The position numbers were made by a program, and so were the translations under genes. DNA of 45,264 nt from a bacterium (GTDB lineage: Bacteria; Planctomycetota; Phycisphaerae; UBA1845), in NCBI GenBank assembly GCA_024231775.1, contig JAAEQG010000440.1, forward strand, positions 1-45,264, read 5' to 3'. Shown piece by piece: positions 1 to 8,382 of the stretch (its first letter is position 1; each line of letters starts with the position of its first letter). A model generated the notes under the pieces. It had not been told where the DNA came from, did no database searches, and saw only the letters and a program-made list of their open reading frames with translations.

Positions 1-2
1 CC

Positions 3-290
3 CGATGCCCCGACGGGGTCGATACCGACACGGTCGATGATTGGGTCAAGCTCAGCGGACCCACCGATGGAAGTGACGGTTGCGTGCCGATTACCCCGGA
101 CCTGCCCAACTCCGCAAGCTGTGGCGGTGACTATGATGGCGACGGAGACTACGACCTCGACGACTTCGCCGCGTTCCAGCAGTGCATGGACACGGCATCC
201 GCGGAGTGTTCAGCCCTGGAGCTGGACGGAGTATGCGGGATCGACTTGGGCGACTACGAGTTGTTCAACCCGCTGCTGACCGGACCCTGA
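3..290 (+). CDS. C-terminal end of a secreted protein with dockerin/EF-hand-like calcium repeats (partial)
   Basis: The reading frame is open from the left edge and stops at TGA 288-290, so only the last 95 residues are seen. It is rich in Asp and Gly and contains a D-x-D-G-D-x-D-x-x-D loop (DYDGDGDYDLDDFAAFQQCM, about residues 43-62), followed by a second, weaker copy ending GIDLGDYELFNP. Tandem loops of this kind with the 'DDFAAFQQC' continuation are typical of the C terminus of large planctomycete extracellular proteins and resemble type I dockerin or EF-hand calcium sites. The function of the full protein cannot be told from this end. Conserved Cys pairs suggest an oxidising, extracytoplasmic location. 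Only the start is missing; the stop is clear. The next gene is convergent. Confidence 0.75.
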   Translation, partial: RCPDGVDTDTVDDWVKLSGPTDGSDGCVPITPDLPNSASCGGDYDGDGDYDLDDFAAFQQCMDTASAECSALELDGVCGIDLGDYELFNPLLTGP

Positions 291-382
291 CCCGAGGCGC
301 CATCCGCCAAACCGGACCTCGAGACGAGAGGGCCAGCAACCCCCGTCTCACGCCGAGGGGGCGCTCTGGTGAACCTGCGTCG

Positions 383-2098
383 TCAATCCGCCGAGTCGGC
401 CAGGCTGTCCAGCTCTGCCATCAGCATGTCGACCAAAGGACTGATAGTGTCGTAGCTGAAGTCGAAGCGGATCGCCGCGGTCGAGAACAGTTCCGGAAGC
501 GGGCGACTGCCGCCCAAGGCCAGCGCGTCTTGATACGCCCGGACGGCCCCCGCCCGATCCTTCCGTGCGTTTTGCCAAACCTGCAACGCGCCCAGTTGGG
601 CGATCCCGTACTCGATGTAGTAGAAGGGCACCTGGAACAGGTGCAGTTGGCGTAGCCAGTACAGCGCCAGATCCTGTCCGTACCCGTCGAAGCTCTCCCG
701 CCCGCCAAACCGCTCACGCAGGCTCAGCCAGCAGTCTCGGCGGGCTTCCGCGGGATGCTCAGGATGGGTGTACAGCCAATGCTGAAAGGCATCGATGGTA
801 GCGATCCACGGGAGCACGGTAATAACCCCGCGGAGCTGTTTCCGCCGGGCCCTCCGCAGGTCCTCGCCGGTGTAGACCAGATCCAGGTGATCGTACGCCA
901 GCAACTCCATGGCCATCGAAGCGACCTCCGCGAACTCCAACGGAGAGCTGCGATACGCCATCAATGGATCGTGACGGGCGGCGTAGGTATGAAACGCGTG
1001 CCCGCCCTCGTGCAGCAGCGTCTCCACGTCGCGATGCAAACCGACGGCGTTCATGAAGATGAACGGATGGCGGGCCTCCTCGTACGTGGTCTGGTATCCG
1101 CCCGGGGCTTTGCCCTTGCGACTGGCCAGGTCCAGATGGCCGCCCCGACTCATCTCCTCAAACTGGGCACCCAGTTCCGGAGCTATCCGGTGAAACATCT
1201 GCGAACATAGCGCCCCCAACTCGTCAGTGGTCTCGAACGGCTTGAGCGGCGGCTGACCCTGCTCGTCCACCGCAAGATCCCAGGGGCGCAGCACCTCGAC
1301 CGCCAGGGCCTGCCGGCGCCGTCCGTGTAGCTCCCGCAGCGCCGGAACCACCGCCCGTTCCACGGAGTCGTGGAAGGCTAGACAGTCCTCCGGGGTGTAG
1401 TCGAAACGCTCTTTGGCTTTGAAGGCATACTCCCGGTAGTCCGCAGCGCCGGTGTTCCTGGCGATGCGTCCGCGCAGCGTCAGTAGCTCCTCGAACAGGG
1501 CTTCGAGCTTCGACGCGTCCTCGAGGCGCCGCCGGCTACTCGCCTCCCAAGCTCGCCGGCGCAGAGGCCGATCCGTCCGCTCCAGGTACAGGTCCATTTG
1601 CTGAAGGGTCCGTTCGTCGCCCTCGAAGCCCACCGTCTGCGCCCCGCTGATCTTCTGGTACTGCTGGCACAGCTTGGCTTCCTCGACCTGGAGCGGGACG
1701 TTCTCGTCCCGGAACAGCTCCACCTGATTGCGCATGCTCCGATCGTAGACCGCGAACCGCGCCGTGGGCAGTTCGCGCGCATGGGGGCACGACGCATACT
1801 TGATGCGCAGCGCCTGCCAGCGCGGTTCGCACCGCGGGGTGATGCTCTCGATGAACTCCAGGTAAGCCTGCTCGCGCTCGGGGTCGTCGGTCTGGCAGGT
1901 CATCCGCACGTACCGGTCCACGCCGATCTGGTCGATCGCCGCCTCCAGCTCGCTGCAATCCAGTGTCCATTGATTCAGCGCCTGTACCGTATCGAGGGTG
2001 CGCCCCTCCAATTCCTCGAAGTACGGTTCGATGACCGTCCACTCCGCCAGTACGTCCTCACGCCCGAGGTAATGACGGCTGAACGCCGCGTCCGACAT
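383..2098 (-). CDS. M3 family oligoendopeptidase (PepF-like zinc metallopeptidase)
   Basis: A 571-residue protein, the usual length for M3 oligoendopeptidases. The zinc-binding HExxH motif is present as HEGGHAFHTY (His363, Glu364, His367), and the downstream helix LEFAEVASMAMELL supplies the third ligand Glu. These three elements define the M3 thermolysin-like fold. No signal peptide is seen, so it should act in the cytoplasm on short peptides, about 5-20 residues in characterised relatives. The ATG start lies at 2096-2098. The spacer to the upstream glycosylase gene (stop at 2176) is only 77 bases on the same strand, so the two may be co-transcribed. Exact substrate is unknown. I do not assign pepF as a symbol because several M3 subfamilies share these motifs. 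Confidence 0.93.
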   Translation of the reverse strand: MSDAAFSRHYLGREDVLAEWTVIEPYFEELEGRTLDTVQALNQWTLDCSELEAAIDQIGVDRYVRMTCQTDDPEREQAYLEFIESITPRCEPRWQALRIKYASCPHARELPTARFAVYDRSMRNQVELFRDENVPLQVEEAKLCQQYQKISGAQTVGFEGDERTLQQMDLYLERTDRPLRRRAWEASSRRRLEDASKLEALFEELLTLRGRIARNTGAADYREYAFKAKERFDYTPEDCLAFHDSVERAVVPALRELHGRRRQALAVEVLRPWDLAVDEQGQPPLKPFETTDELGALCSQMFHRIAPELGAQFEEMSRGGHLDLASRKGKAPGGYQTTYEEARHPFIFMNAVGLHRDVETLLHEGGHAFHTYAARHDPLMAYRSSPLEFAEVASMAMELLAYDHLDLVYTGEDLRRARRKQLRGVITVLPWIATIDAFQHWLYTHPEHPAEARRDCWLSLRERFGGRESFDGYGQDLALYWLRQLHLFQVPFYYIEYGIAQLGALQVWQNARKDRAGAVRAYQDALALGGSRPLPELFSTAAIRFDFSYDTISPLVDMLMAELDSLADSAD

Positions 2099-2175
2099 GG
2101 CACCGCACCTCCACTCGCATCGGTCCTCCAGCCCAGTGGGGTGAGTCTAACCGAAGCAGCACCGCCCGCAAGCAA

Positions 2176-3132
2176 TCAGTCCGCCGCCCGCGTACCAGCC
2201 AGCCCGGCTACCAGTGCACCGGCACTGTCCCAGGTTAGCCAGTGCTCGAACCACCAGGCCAACTGCTTCCAGCGACCGAAGCGCTTGTAGATGTTCTCGA
2301 TCTGCTGATGTGTAGGCCGGCGTCCCCGGGTGTGCGTTCGGGCAACATGGGCCACCGTCGATGAGTCGATCGAGAGGCGGTCGTGGTGCCCCATTATGCC
2401 CAGCAGGTAGTGCGCACTGGCCGGTCCTATACCCCGAATGGAGCGCAGGTGCTTGAGCAAAGCGTCGCTGGATTCGTTCCGCGCCAGTGCGTCCAGCGCG
2501 CCGTCATCGAACTCGCCGCCGCGCACCCTGGTGCAGAACTCCAGTATCGCGTCTGCGCGGTAGCCCACCCGGGCCACCTCCACCAGGTAACCACGCCCGG
2601 CGCGCAGAATCTCCCTCACCGTCGGCCATGCGTTGAGATTGCGGAAGTCCGGCGGATAGGGGCCGAGCTGCCCGATACGGTTGATCATCTTCACCGCTTG
2701 GGTCCAGGTCACGTTGGTGCTGCACAGCATCTTCACGATGTTCTCGCTCATCGACGCCGCCCGCAGGGTGCGCCCGGCGCCGAGCCGTGGAATGACCCGG
2801 AGGGCGGAGTCCCCTCGACACAGTTCGTGAAACTCGGACAAGTCCTCTTCCGCGCGTATCACGATCTTCACTCGGCGGCGCATCTCGGTGACGAGTTCGT
2901 CGTTCAGCCGCGGCGCCTCGATCAACACGCGTAAGCTCGTCCCCGTCCGACGCCGGGCTGACTGGGTCACCCCCAGGCGGCACACCTGTTCGTCAAACCG
3001 TTCGATCAGTTGAAGACATCCCCCCGCCTCGCACCAACTCAATGGGGAACACTCGTGCCAACCGGCCCCCAGGGACGTCGCCCGCAGATCGAAACAGCCT
3101 CGCACCCTCAGGGACGTTTCCACTCGCTCCAT
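2176..3132 (-). CDS. HhH-GPD superfamily DNA glycosylase (AlkA/OGG-like)
   Basis: A 318-residue protein with the helix-hairpin-helix of base-excision glycosylases, IRGIGPASAHYLL, followed by the GPD loop RLSIDSSTVAHV. Its Asp256 matches the catalytic Asp of the family, which attacks the N-glycosidic bond of a damaged base. The N-terminal part (about residues 1-100) resembles the non-catalytic beta domain of AlkA/OGG1 enzymes. The C terminus lacks cysteines, so the 4Fe-4S cluster of the MutY/Nth branch is absent. That points to the 3-methyladenine/8-oxoguanine branch (COG0122), but the lesion specificity cannot be read from sequence. It is cytoplasmic. It is transcribed toward the M3 peptidase and away from nrdJ. 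Confidence 0.85.
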   Translation of the reverse strand: MERVETSLRVRGCFDLRATSLGAGWHECSPLSWCEAGGCLQLIERFDEQVCRLGVTQSARRRTGTSLRVLIEAPRLNDELVTEMRRRVKIVIRAEEDLSEFHELCRGDSALRVIPRLGAGRTLRAASMSENIVKMLCSTNVTWTQAVKMINRIGQLGPYPPDFRNLNAWPTVREILRAGRGYLVEVARVGYRADAILEFCTRVRGGEFDDGALDALARNESSDALLKHLRSIRGIGPASAHYLLGIMGHHDRLSIDSSTVAHVARTHTRGRRPTHQQIENIYKRFGRWKQLAWWFEHWLTWDSAGALVAGLAGTRAAD

Positions 3133-3648
3133 GTCCGAACTCCGCTATTTCCGCCGGTTCGCTGATCGAGAAACGGGCTACGCCCACCGACCCGCCCCGC
3201 GCAGCCCTCTTTTTCTCTAGCCTCATAACCAGTCGGAGGTTAGCACAGTCCACCCCCTTTTTCACCCGGCTGCGCTGGCGCCGTCGCTCAAAAACTGGGG
3301 CATATTCCCGTCTGTGATTTTTTGTATCACCAGGGGCCATACAGAAACGTAACCTCATTGTCCGGCGCGAGTTGTCGCCTAAATGCAATAAGCTCCACTT
3401 TCGTTTGACCCAGTGCATATCTTGTGGTATTTAAGAGGGTGCCTACTAAATATCGGGGGCACTGGACCCTTGGGTCCTTTCGCGAAACGCCGGAAGGATC
3501 ATCGGACTGGCGGAGCCATTCGGGCTTTGTTCAGGTGGGTTCTTGTGTGCTTTGCTCGCCGGCGAGACGGGGGCAGTGGTTGTGGTAGGGCAACGTGGGG
3601 ATTCGACTCTAAGTGTCTCTCACCGCCGGTAGTGGCGTGGAGTCTTTG
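3133..3648. other. Divergent intergenic region between the DNA glycosylase and nrdJ
   Basis: About 515 bases with AT-rich stretches (around 3310-3460) unlike the flanking coding DNA; it must hold the promoters of both divergent genes. No small ORF with convincing coding character was seen. No cobalamin riboswitch core (B12 box) and no clear NrdR boxes were recognised, although the downstream enzyme is B12-dependent. Confidence 0.5.
3464..3477. promoter_or_regulatory. Perfect inverted repeat upstream of nrdJ (possible operator)
   Basis: The sequence GGACCC-TT-GGGTCC is a perfect 6+6 inverted repeat with a 2-base centre, 172 bases before the nrdJ start codon. It sits just downstream of an AT-rich promoter-like stretch at 3430-3453. 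The short spacer fits a dimeric-repressor site better than an RNA hairpin. Its role is unproven. Confidence 0.3.
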
Positions 3649-6285
3649 ATGATCGGGGCAACGAAGGATCGTTCTGGGGCGCACACGGATGGCGTAGATG
3701 TTTCAAGGGCGGGGTGGACGGAGAACAGCCTGCGGGTCCTGAAGACTCGGTACCTCAAAAAGAACGATAAGGGCGAATGCGTGGAGAGCGTCACCGACAT
3801 GCTCGAGCGCGTGGCGCGGGCCATTGCGGACATAGAGCTGCTCTACCATGACGACCCGGCGAACCGCAGCGAGTGGCAGGACCGGTTCTACTCGATGATG
3901 CTCGAACGCCGGTTCATGCCCAACAGCCCGACGCTGATGAATGCGGGCCGGGAGATGGGCCTCTTGAGCGCATGTTTCGTGCTCCCCGTGGGGGACAGCA
4001 TCAACGAGATCTTCGACGCGATCAAGCACACCGCCCTGATCCAGAAAGCCGGCGGAGGTACCGGCTTTGCCTTCGACGAACTCCGCCCCACCGGCGACTA
4101 CATCAAGAGTTCCGGAGGAACCACCAGCGGACCGATCAGCTTCTGGCGGGCGTTCTCCGAAGCCACCAACGCGATCCAGCAGGGGGCCTTCCGCCGCGGA
4201 GCCAACATGGGGATGATGTACATTCACCACCCCGACGTCCTCAAGTTCCTCCATGCCAAACAGAAACTGGATCAATTCACTAACTACAATATATCGGTCA
4301 AAGTTACTGATGCCTGGATGCAGGCCCTCCGGGACGACCCGCAGGCGCCCCACGTGGTGCGCAATCCCCGGAACGGCGACGAGTACTTTCTACCCAAAGA
4401 CCTGAACATCTCGGAGTACGACATCCGTAACCTGGTACCGGCGGCCCGGGCGGCGGAGCGTCCTGACCGCGCCCCGTTCTACTCCCGCCAGGATATCTGG
4501 GACATCATCACCAAGCATGCCTGGCAGACGGGCGAGCCCGGAGTGGTCTTCATCGACCGCATCAACCAGGACAATCCCACCCCGCAGCTCGGGCGGATCG
4601 AAGCCACCAACCCGTGCGGCGAACAGCCGCTTCTGCCCTACGAAGCCTGCAACCTCGGGAGCGTCAACCTGAGCGCCTTCGTTCGTCAACCTTCCACGGA
4701 ACAGGCGGACATGGACTGGGAGGCGCTCGGCGAAACCATCGACACCGCGGTGAGATTCCTCGATAACGTGATCGATGCGAATCGCTACCCCCTTCCGCAA
4801 ATCGAGCAGATGTGCAAGGGTAATCGCAAGATCGGCCTGGGAGTCATGGGATTCGCCGATGCCCTGTACAAGCTCGGGGTCGGGTACAACACCGCGGAAG
4901 GGCTGGCGTGGGGCGAACGCTGCATGAAGTTCCTCAGCGAGCGCTGCCACGCCTACAGCGAGGAGTTGGCTGAGCAGCGGGGATGCTTCCCCAACTGGCG
5001 AGGTAGCCTGTGGGATACGCGCGCGCATCGGCCGATGCGGAACGCCTGCTGCACCACGGTCGCCCCCACCGGTACGATCAGCATCATCGCGGGGTGTTCC
5101 TGCGGAATCGAGCCGCTCTTCGGAGTGGTGTTCTACCGTAACGTATTGCGTGGCCAGGATGAGGATCAGGGGGTGATGCTCGAAGTCAACCCGGTTTTCG
5201 AACGGACCATGCGTCAGCGAGACCTGATCAGCGAGGGTACGATGGATCGTATCGCCAGGGATGGCACCCTCGCTCAGGTTTCGGAAATCCCCGAAGCGAT
5301 GAAGCGGGTGTTTGTCTGTGCCAACGACGTGACACCCGAATGGCACGTCAAGATGCAGGCCGCCTTTCAGAGGCATTGTGACTCCTCGATCTCCAAGACG
5401 ATCAACTTCCCCAATGATGCCACCGTCGAGCAGGTCGCGGGCATCTACGAGATGTGCTACGACTCGGGGTGCAAGGGCGTCACCGTTTACCGGGACGGCT
5501 GCCGTTCCCATCAACCCATGACCCGGGCCGGCGAAACCCAAGAGGACTCCGCCGAGGTCCGCGTCGTCGAAAAAGTGAAACAAGTCATCGTCCACGTGCC
5601 TCGCGAACCACAGCCCGTGGAGGAGTTCACCAGTGGTATCCGCATGCGCCAGATGACCCCGTTCGGCAACATGCACGTCCACATCACCGTCGACCCCCAT
5701 TCCGGACGCGAGCTGGAGGTGTTTGCCCAACTCGGTAAAGGTGGCGATCTGGCCAACAGCGACCTCGAGGCGATCTGCCGTCTGGTCAGTCTGTGGCTAC
5801 GCTCGCACGGCGAGCTCCACCACGTGATCGCCCAGCTCAAGGGGATCGGGTCCAGCCTTCAGGTCAGCACGCGCGAGGGGAAGATCATGAGCCTGGGGGA
5901 CGGCTTGGCCCGGGCCTTGGCTCGCTACGCCCATGCCAAGATGCGCGTCGGAACGCGAGCACTGTTGCTGGGTGAATGCGACTGGAGCCAGGTGGATCAA
6001 GCCAAGCCCGGGTCCGCCAACGGCGGCAACGGCAAAGAGAATGGAAACGGGAACGGAAATGGCAACGGCCAGAATGCTGCCAACGAGAGCGTCGACAGCA
6101 TTAGCCAACAAAGCCGTACCGTGCGCCACGGTGGAGCTGCGGAACCGCTCGCATCCTCGACGGATGCGAGCGGTCCACGCTCTCAACTGGAGAGCTTCAA
6201 GGTTCTTTGCCCAGATTGCCAGGGTCCGGTCCGATTCAGTGAAGGCTGCGTAACCTGTGAAGCCTGTGGATATGCGCAGTGCTGA
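3649..6285 (+). CDS. nrdJ: Adenosylcobalamin-dependent (class II) ribonucleoside-diphosphate reductase
   Basis: Reduces ribonucleotides to deoxyribonucleotides for DNA synthesis, using adenosylcobalamin to generate the active-site thiyl radical, so it needs no oxygen and no separate radical subunit. The hallmark N-x-C-x-E of the active site is seen in NPCGEQPLLPYEACNLGSVN (Asn321, Cys323, Glu325). Cys109 in SACFVLPVGDS is one of the reducing pair, and the phosphate-binding APTGTISIIAGCSCGIEP loop is intact. After the barrel comes a low-complexity Gly-Asn linker (about residues 785-806) and a C-terminal zinc-ribbon/redox tail with CPDC and CEACGYAQC, as in the large NrdJ type. The ATG at 3649 has GGAG seven bases upstream; an in-frame GTG at 3613 has no evident ribosome site. 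The protein is 878 aa from this start and looks intact. Confidence 0.95.
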   Translation: MIGATKDRSGAHTDGVDVSRAGWTENSLRVLKTRYLKKNDKGECVESVTDMLERVARAIADIELLYHDDPANRSEWQDRFYSMMLERRFMPNSPTLMNAGREMGLLSACFVLPVGDSINEIFDAIKHTALIQKAGGGTGFAFDELRPTGDYIKSSGGTTSGPISFWRAFSEATNAIQQGAFRRGANMGMMYIHHPDVLKFLHAKQKLDQFTNYNISVKVTDAWMQALRDDPQAPHVVRNPRNGDEYFLPKDLNISEYDIRNLVPAARAAERPDRAPFYSRQDIWDIITKHAWQTGEPGVVFIDRINQDNPTPQLGRIEATNPCGEQPLLPYEACNLGSVNLSAFVRQPSTEQADMDWEALGETIDTAVRFLDNVIDANRYPLPQIEQMCKGNRKIGLGVMGFADALYKLGVGYNTAEGLAWGERCMKFLSERCHAYSEELAEQRGCFPNWRGSLWDTRAHRPMRNACCTTVAPTGTISIIAGCSCGIEPLFGVVFYRNVLRGQDEDQGVMLEVNPVFERTMRQRDLISEGTMDRIARDGTLAQVSEIPEAMKRVFVCANDVTPEWHVKMQAAFQRHCDSSISKTINFPNDATVEQVAGIYEMCYDSGCKGVTVYRDGCRSHQPMTRAGETQEDSAEVRVVEKVKQVIVHVPREPQPVEEFTSGIRMRQMTPFGNMHVHITVDPHSGRELEVFAQLGKGGDLANSDLEAICRLVSLWLRSHGELHHVIAQLKGIGSSLQVSTREGKIMSLGDGLARALARYAHAKMRVGTRALLLGECDWSQVDQAKPGSANGGNGKENGNGNGNGNGQNAANESVDSISQQSRTVRHGGAAEPLASSTDASGPRSQLESFKVLCPDCQGPVRFSEGCVTCEACGYAQC

Positions 6286-6332
6286 CTGACGAATCGTTTT
6301 CATCAATAGGTCTGGAATCTGAACACGAGGTC

Positions 6333-6352
6333 CGGTAACAATGGAGTTACCG
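6333..6352 (+). terminator. Hairpin downstream of nrdJ (possible transcript end)
   Basis: CGGTAAC and GTTACCG form a perfect 7-bp stem around a 6-base loop, 47 bases after the nrdJ stop. No T-run follows, so it may only stabilise the 3' end of the message. Confidence 0.35.
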
Positions 6353-6396
6353 AGGTGGTAGTCGTACTGAGGTTGGGTACGATTTTCAGAACAGTA

Positions 6397-6415
6397 ATCG
6401 GCTCCGAAAGCCGAT
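6397..6415 (+). other. Perfect 7-bp hairpin in the nrdJ-rpsP spacer
   Basis: ATCGGCT and AGCCGAT pair around a CCGAA loop. The hairpin lies just before a TATAGT box (6414-6419) that could be a -10 element for a short transcript ending at the terminator 6552-6593. The purpose is unknown. Confidence 0.35.
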
Positions 6416-6551
6416 ATAGTCTGGGGCGATGATTCGGTGGGGCTGGCGGGCTCTGCAGCGTCATCGTCCACGGGGTAACGGCTTCATAGGGGGATGCGAC
6501 ACGAGGCGGCTAGCCTCATCGTCTTGGACTATTCGGCTTCTTTCCCCTCCG

Positions 6552-6593
6552 GAAAGCACCGTGGATGCCTTCGGGCTCGCGGTGCTTTCTTTA
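6552..6593 (+). terminator. Rho-independent terminator
   Basis: GAAAGCACCG (6552-6561) and CGGTGCTTTC (6580-6589) form a perfect 10-bp stem closing an 18-base loop, followed by a short T-rich stretch (TTTA). It lies 267 bases after nrdJ, so it ends either a long nrdJ 3' UTR or a separate small RNA in the spacer. Confidence 0.7.
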
Positions 6594-6789
6594 TGGTATC
6601 AGCCTGATATCAGCGCCGGGGGCCAGAGGCCCGAAAGTTCCTGCCCGCAGCCATGCCGAGCCCGATCCAGCGACGACACGTCAGTGGAGGCTTGCCCCCC
6701 CCCCTTCAGGCTATTAAAGTGACAATTCAATGCGGCCCCGGCTTGCACGTGGCCGCGGTCTCCGGACTGACTCGCCGGCGGTTTGCCGC

Positions 6790-6817
6790 TTGCCGAACTA
6801 CGCAGGCCTGCTATACT
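6790..6817 (+). promoter_or_regulatory. Sigma70-like promoter of the rpsP cluster
   Basis: A -35 element TTGCCG (6790-6795) and a -10 element TATACT (6812-6817) are separated by 16 bases. They lie 70 bases upstream of the rpsP start codon with no gene between, so this is the best candidate promoter for the rpsP-trmD-rplS cluster. Confidence 0.6.
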
Positions 6818-6887
6818 GGCTGGACTTGGGGTTTTTGCGCACAGCAGGCACCTTTCCGGAGCCTGCCATAGGATAGAGGAGAATCTG

Positions 6888-7136
6888 GTGGCCGTGAGGC
6901 TGAGACTGAAACGGTTTGGGCGTCGGCATCGCCCGTTCTACCGGTTTACCGCGATTGACCAGCGCCGAGCGCGCGATGGACGGCCGATCGAGGAGTTGGG
7001 GTACTTTGATCCCCTGGTTGCAGATCCTGAGCAGCAGGTGAAGCTGAAGCGCGAGCGTATCGAGTACTGGTTGAGCGTCGGTGCGCAGCCGTCTCGAACC
7101 GTGCGCAATCTGCTGAAGAAGAACGGTATCGGCTGA
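6888..7136 (+). CDS. rpsP: 30S ribosomal protein bS16
   Basis: An 82-residue protein with the typical bS16 N terminus (VAVRLRLKRFGRRHRPFYR) and the family segments GRPIEELGYFDPL and WLSVGAQPSRTVRNLLKK. It is a component of the small ribosomal subunit that helps fold 16S rRNA. The GTG start at 6888 is chosen because it gives the standard N terminus and follows an AGAGGAGAA ribosome site (6875-6883); in-frame upstream codons would add a non-conserved extension. It heads the rpsP-trmD-rplS cluster, the classical ribosomal/tRNA-methylation operon, 33 bases before trmD. The usual rimM gene is not between them. Confidence 0.97.
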   Translation: MAVRLRLKRFGRRHRPFYRFTAIDQRRARDGRPIEELGYFDPLVADPEQQVKLKRERIEYWLSVGAQPSRTVRNLLKKNGIG

Positions 7137-7169
7137 TCCTCAGTTGACGCCAACCGGTTCCATGACGCG

Positions 7170-7868
7170 ATGCGCATCCATGTTTTGACGCTTTTTCCCG
7201 AGGTGTTCGCTCCTTTTGTGGAGACGAGCATCGTCGGGCGGGCGGTCGAGGCTGGCATCGTCTCATTCGGTTTCACGCAACTGCGGGAGTACACCGAAGA
7301 CAAACATCGCAGTGTCGATGACCGGCCGTTCGCCGGGGGAGCGGGCATGGTTCTAACCTGCGGACCGGTGTTCCGTGCGGTGGAGGATATCTCCGCTCGT
7401 TGCGGTCCTGGTCTGACTCGGATCCTGCTCACTCCGCAGGGTGAGCGTTTGAGTCAACCCCTGGTGTGGGAGTTGTCCCGCCAGGACGAGTTGCTGCTGA
7501 TCTGCGGACACTACGAGGGATTCGACGAGCGCATCCGAACAGGTTTGGGGGTGCGAGAGGTTTCCATCGGAGACTACGTGGTTTCGGGAGGGGAGTCCGC
7601 GGCGGTGGTGTTGATCGATGCGGTGGTCCGGTTACTGCCGGGTGCCCTGGGTGACGCCGCTTCGGTGGAGGAGGAATCACACGAAGGGGGCCTGCTGGAG
7701 TATCCGCAGTATACCCGACCGAGGGTGTTCCGCGGCATGGAGGTTCCCGAGGTGCTGATCTCCGGCGATCACGCGAAGATTGAGGCGTGGCGCCGGGCGC
7801 AAGCGATTGAACGAACGCAGGCCCGCCGCCCCGATTTGCTGGCGGATGATGGGCCGGTAGTAGAATGA
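7170..7868 (+). CDS. trmD: tRNA (guanine-37 N1)-methyltransferase
   Basis: A 232-residue SPOUT-class methyltransferase. It uses S-adenosylmethionine to methylate G37 next to the anticodon of tRNAs reading CNN codons, which prevents +1 frameshifting. Family motifs seen are the N-terminal [13 protein letters not shown], the GGAGMVL loop, the knot segment [14 protein letters not shown] with [18 protein letters not shown], and [18 protein letters not shown]. The C-terminal helical domain is present ([16 protein letters not shown]). The length is normal for the family. It lies between rpsP and rplS on the same strand, as in most bacteria, and should be co-transcribed with them. Confidence 0.97.
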   Translation: MRIHVLTLFPEVFAPFVETSIVGRAVEAGIVSFGFTQLREYTEDKHRSVDDRPFAGGAGMVLTCGPVFRAVEDISARCGPGLTRILLTPQGERLSQPLVWELSRQDELLLICGHYEGFDERIRTGLGVREVSIGDYVVSGGESAAVVLIDAVVRLLPGALGDAASVEEESHEGGLLEYPQYTRPRVFRGMEVPEVLISGDHAKIEAWRRAQAIERTQARRPDLLADDGPVVE

Positions 7869-7938
7869 CGGTTCCGGGACGACGTTGGGTGGGGGAGCGC
7901 CCGCCAACGCGAGTTTCTTCGGCAGTGGGAGTATCAGA

Positions 7939-8373
7939 ATGAGTCAGCAGTTGTTGCAGCTTGCCGAGAAGGCTTGCCTGAAGAAAGAGGTCCCGGAGTT
8001 TTCGGTGGGCAATACGGTTGATGTGTCCGTGAAGATCATCGAGGGCAGCAAGGAGCGCGTGCAGATCTTCAACGGGGTGGTGATTGCCCGGCGTGGGGCG
8101 GGCATGAACGAGATGTTCATTGTCCGGCGCATCGTGAATAACGAAGGGGTGGAGCGCACTTTCGTGCTGCATTCGCCGCTGGTGGTGGACGTCAAGGTCC
8201 GTCGCCGGGGCAAGGTTCGCCGGGCCAAGTTGTACTATCTGCGCGATCGGGTGGGCAAGTCCCGTCGGCTTCGTGAGCAGCGCGTCTCGTCCACCAAGAC
8301 CAAGCGCGGGGCGGAGAAAACCGTAGCCGCCCCCGAACCGCCCGCCGAGGAATTGGCTACGGCCGGCGTGTAG
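7939..8373 (+). CDS. rplS: 50S ribosomal protein bL19
   Basis: A 144-residue protein with the bL19 core: FSVGNTVDVSVKIIEGSKER, QIFNGVVIARRGAG, FIVRRIVNNEGVERTF and the basic RRRGKVRRAKLYYLRDRVGK. It sits at the 30S-50S interface. It carries a C-terminal extension of about 30 residues beyond the usual end (KTKRGAEKTVAAPEPPAEEL), low in complexity. The ATG at 7939 gives the normal N terminus; an in-frame upstream start at 7885 would add 18 non-conserved residues. The spacing of 70 bases from trmD and 9 bases to the next gene supports one operon. Confidence 0.96.
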   Translation: MSQQLLQLAEKACLKKEVPEFSVGNTVDVSVKIIEGSKERVQIFNGVVIARRGAGMNEMFIVRRIVNNEGVERTFVLHSPLVVDVKVRRRGKVRRAKLYYLRDRVGKSRRLREQRVSSTKTKRGAEKTVAAPEPPAEELATAGV

Positions 8374-8382
8374 TCTGCCATC

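Larger units (their letters stand above)
6286..6887. other. Intergenic region between nrdJ and rpsP with several hairpins and a promoter
   Basis: About 600 bases without a convincing ORF. It contains three strong stem-loops (listed separately), an intrinsic terminator at 6552-6593 and the rpsP promoter at 6790-6817. The part between roughly 6420 and 6593 also has complementary CGATGA/TCATCG and GAGGC/GCCTC arms and could be a small structured RNA. It has none of the conserved elements of tmRNA, SRP RNA or RNase P RNA. Confidence 0.5.

Noticed and set aside
3133..3648. Cobalamin riboswitch upstream of the B12-dependent reductase
   Set aside because: No B12-box-like core or typical paired elements could be found.
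4390..5730. 446-codon minus-strand open frame opposite nrdJ
   Set aside because: It is the complementary shadow of a conserved gene in GC-rich DNA; its product is His/Gly/Asp-rich and matches no family.
6012..6075. Gly-Asn codon repeats near the end of nrdJ as a tandem-repeat element
   Set aside because: They encode a flexible linker in frame before the zinc ribbon; this is a normal feature of the long NrdJ proteins.
6286..6600. tmRNA, SRP RNA or RNase P RNA in the nrdJ-rpsP spacer
   Set aside because: None of their conserved cores is present.
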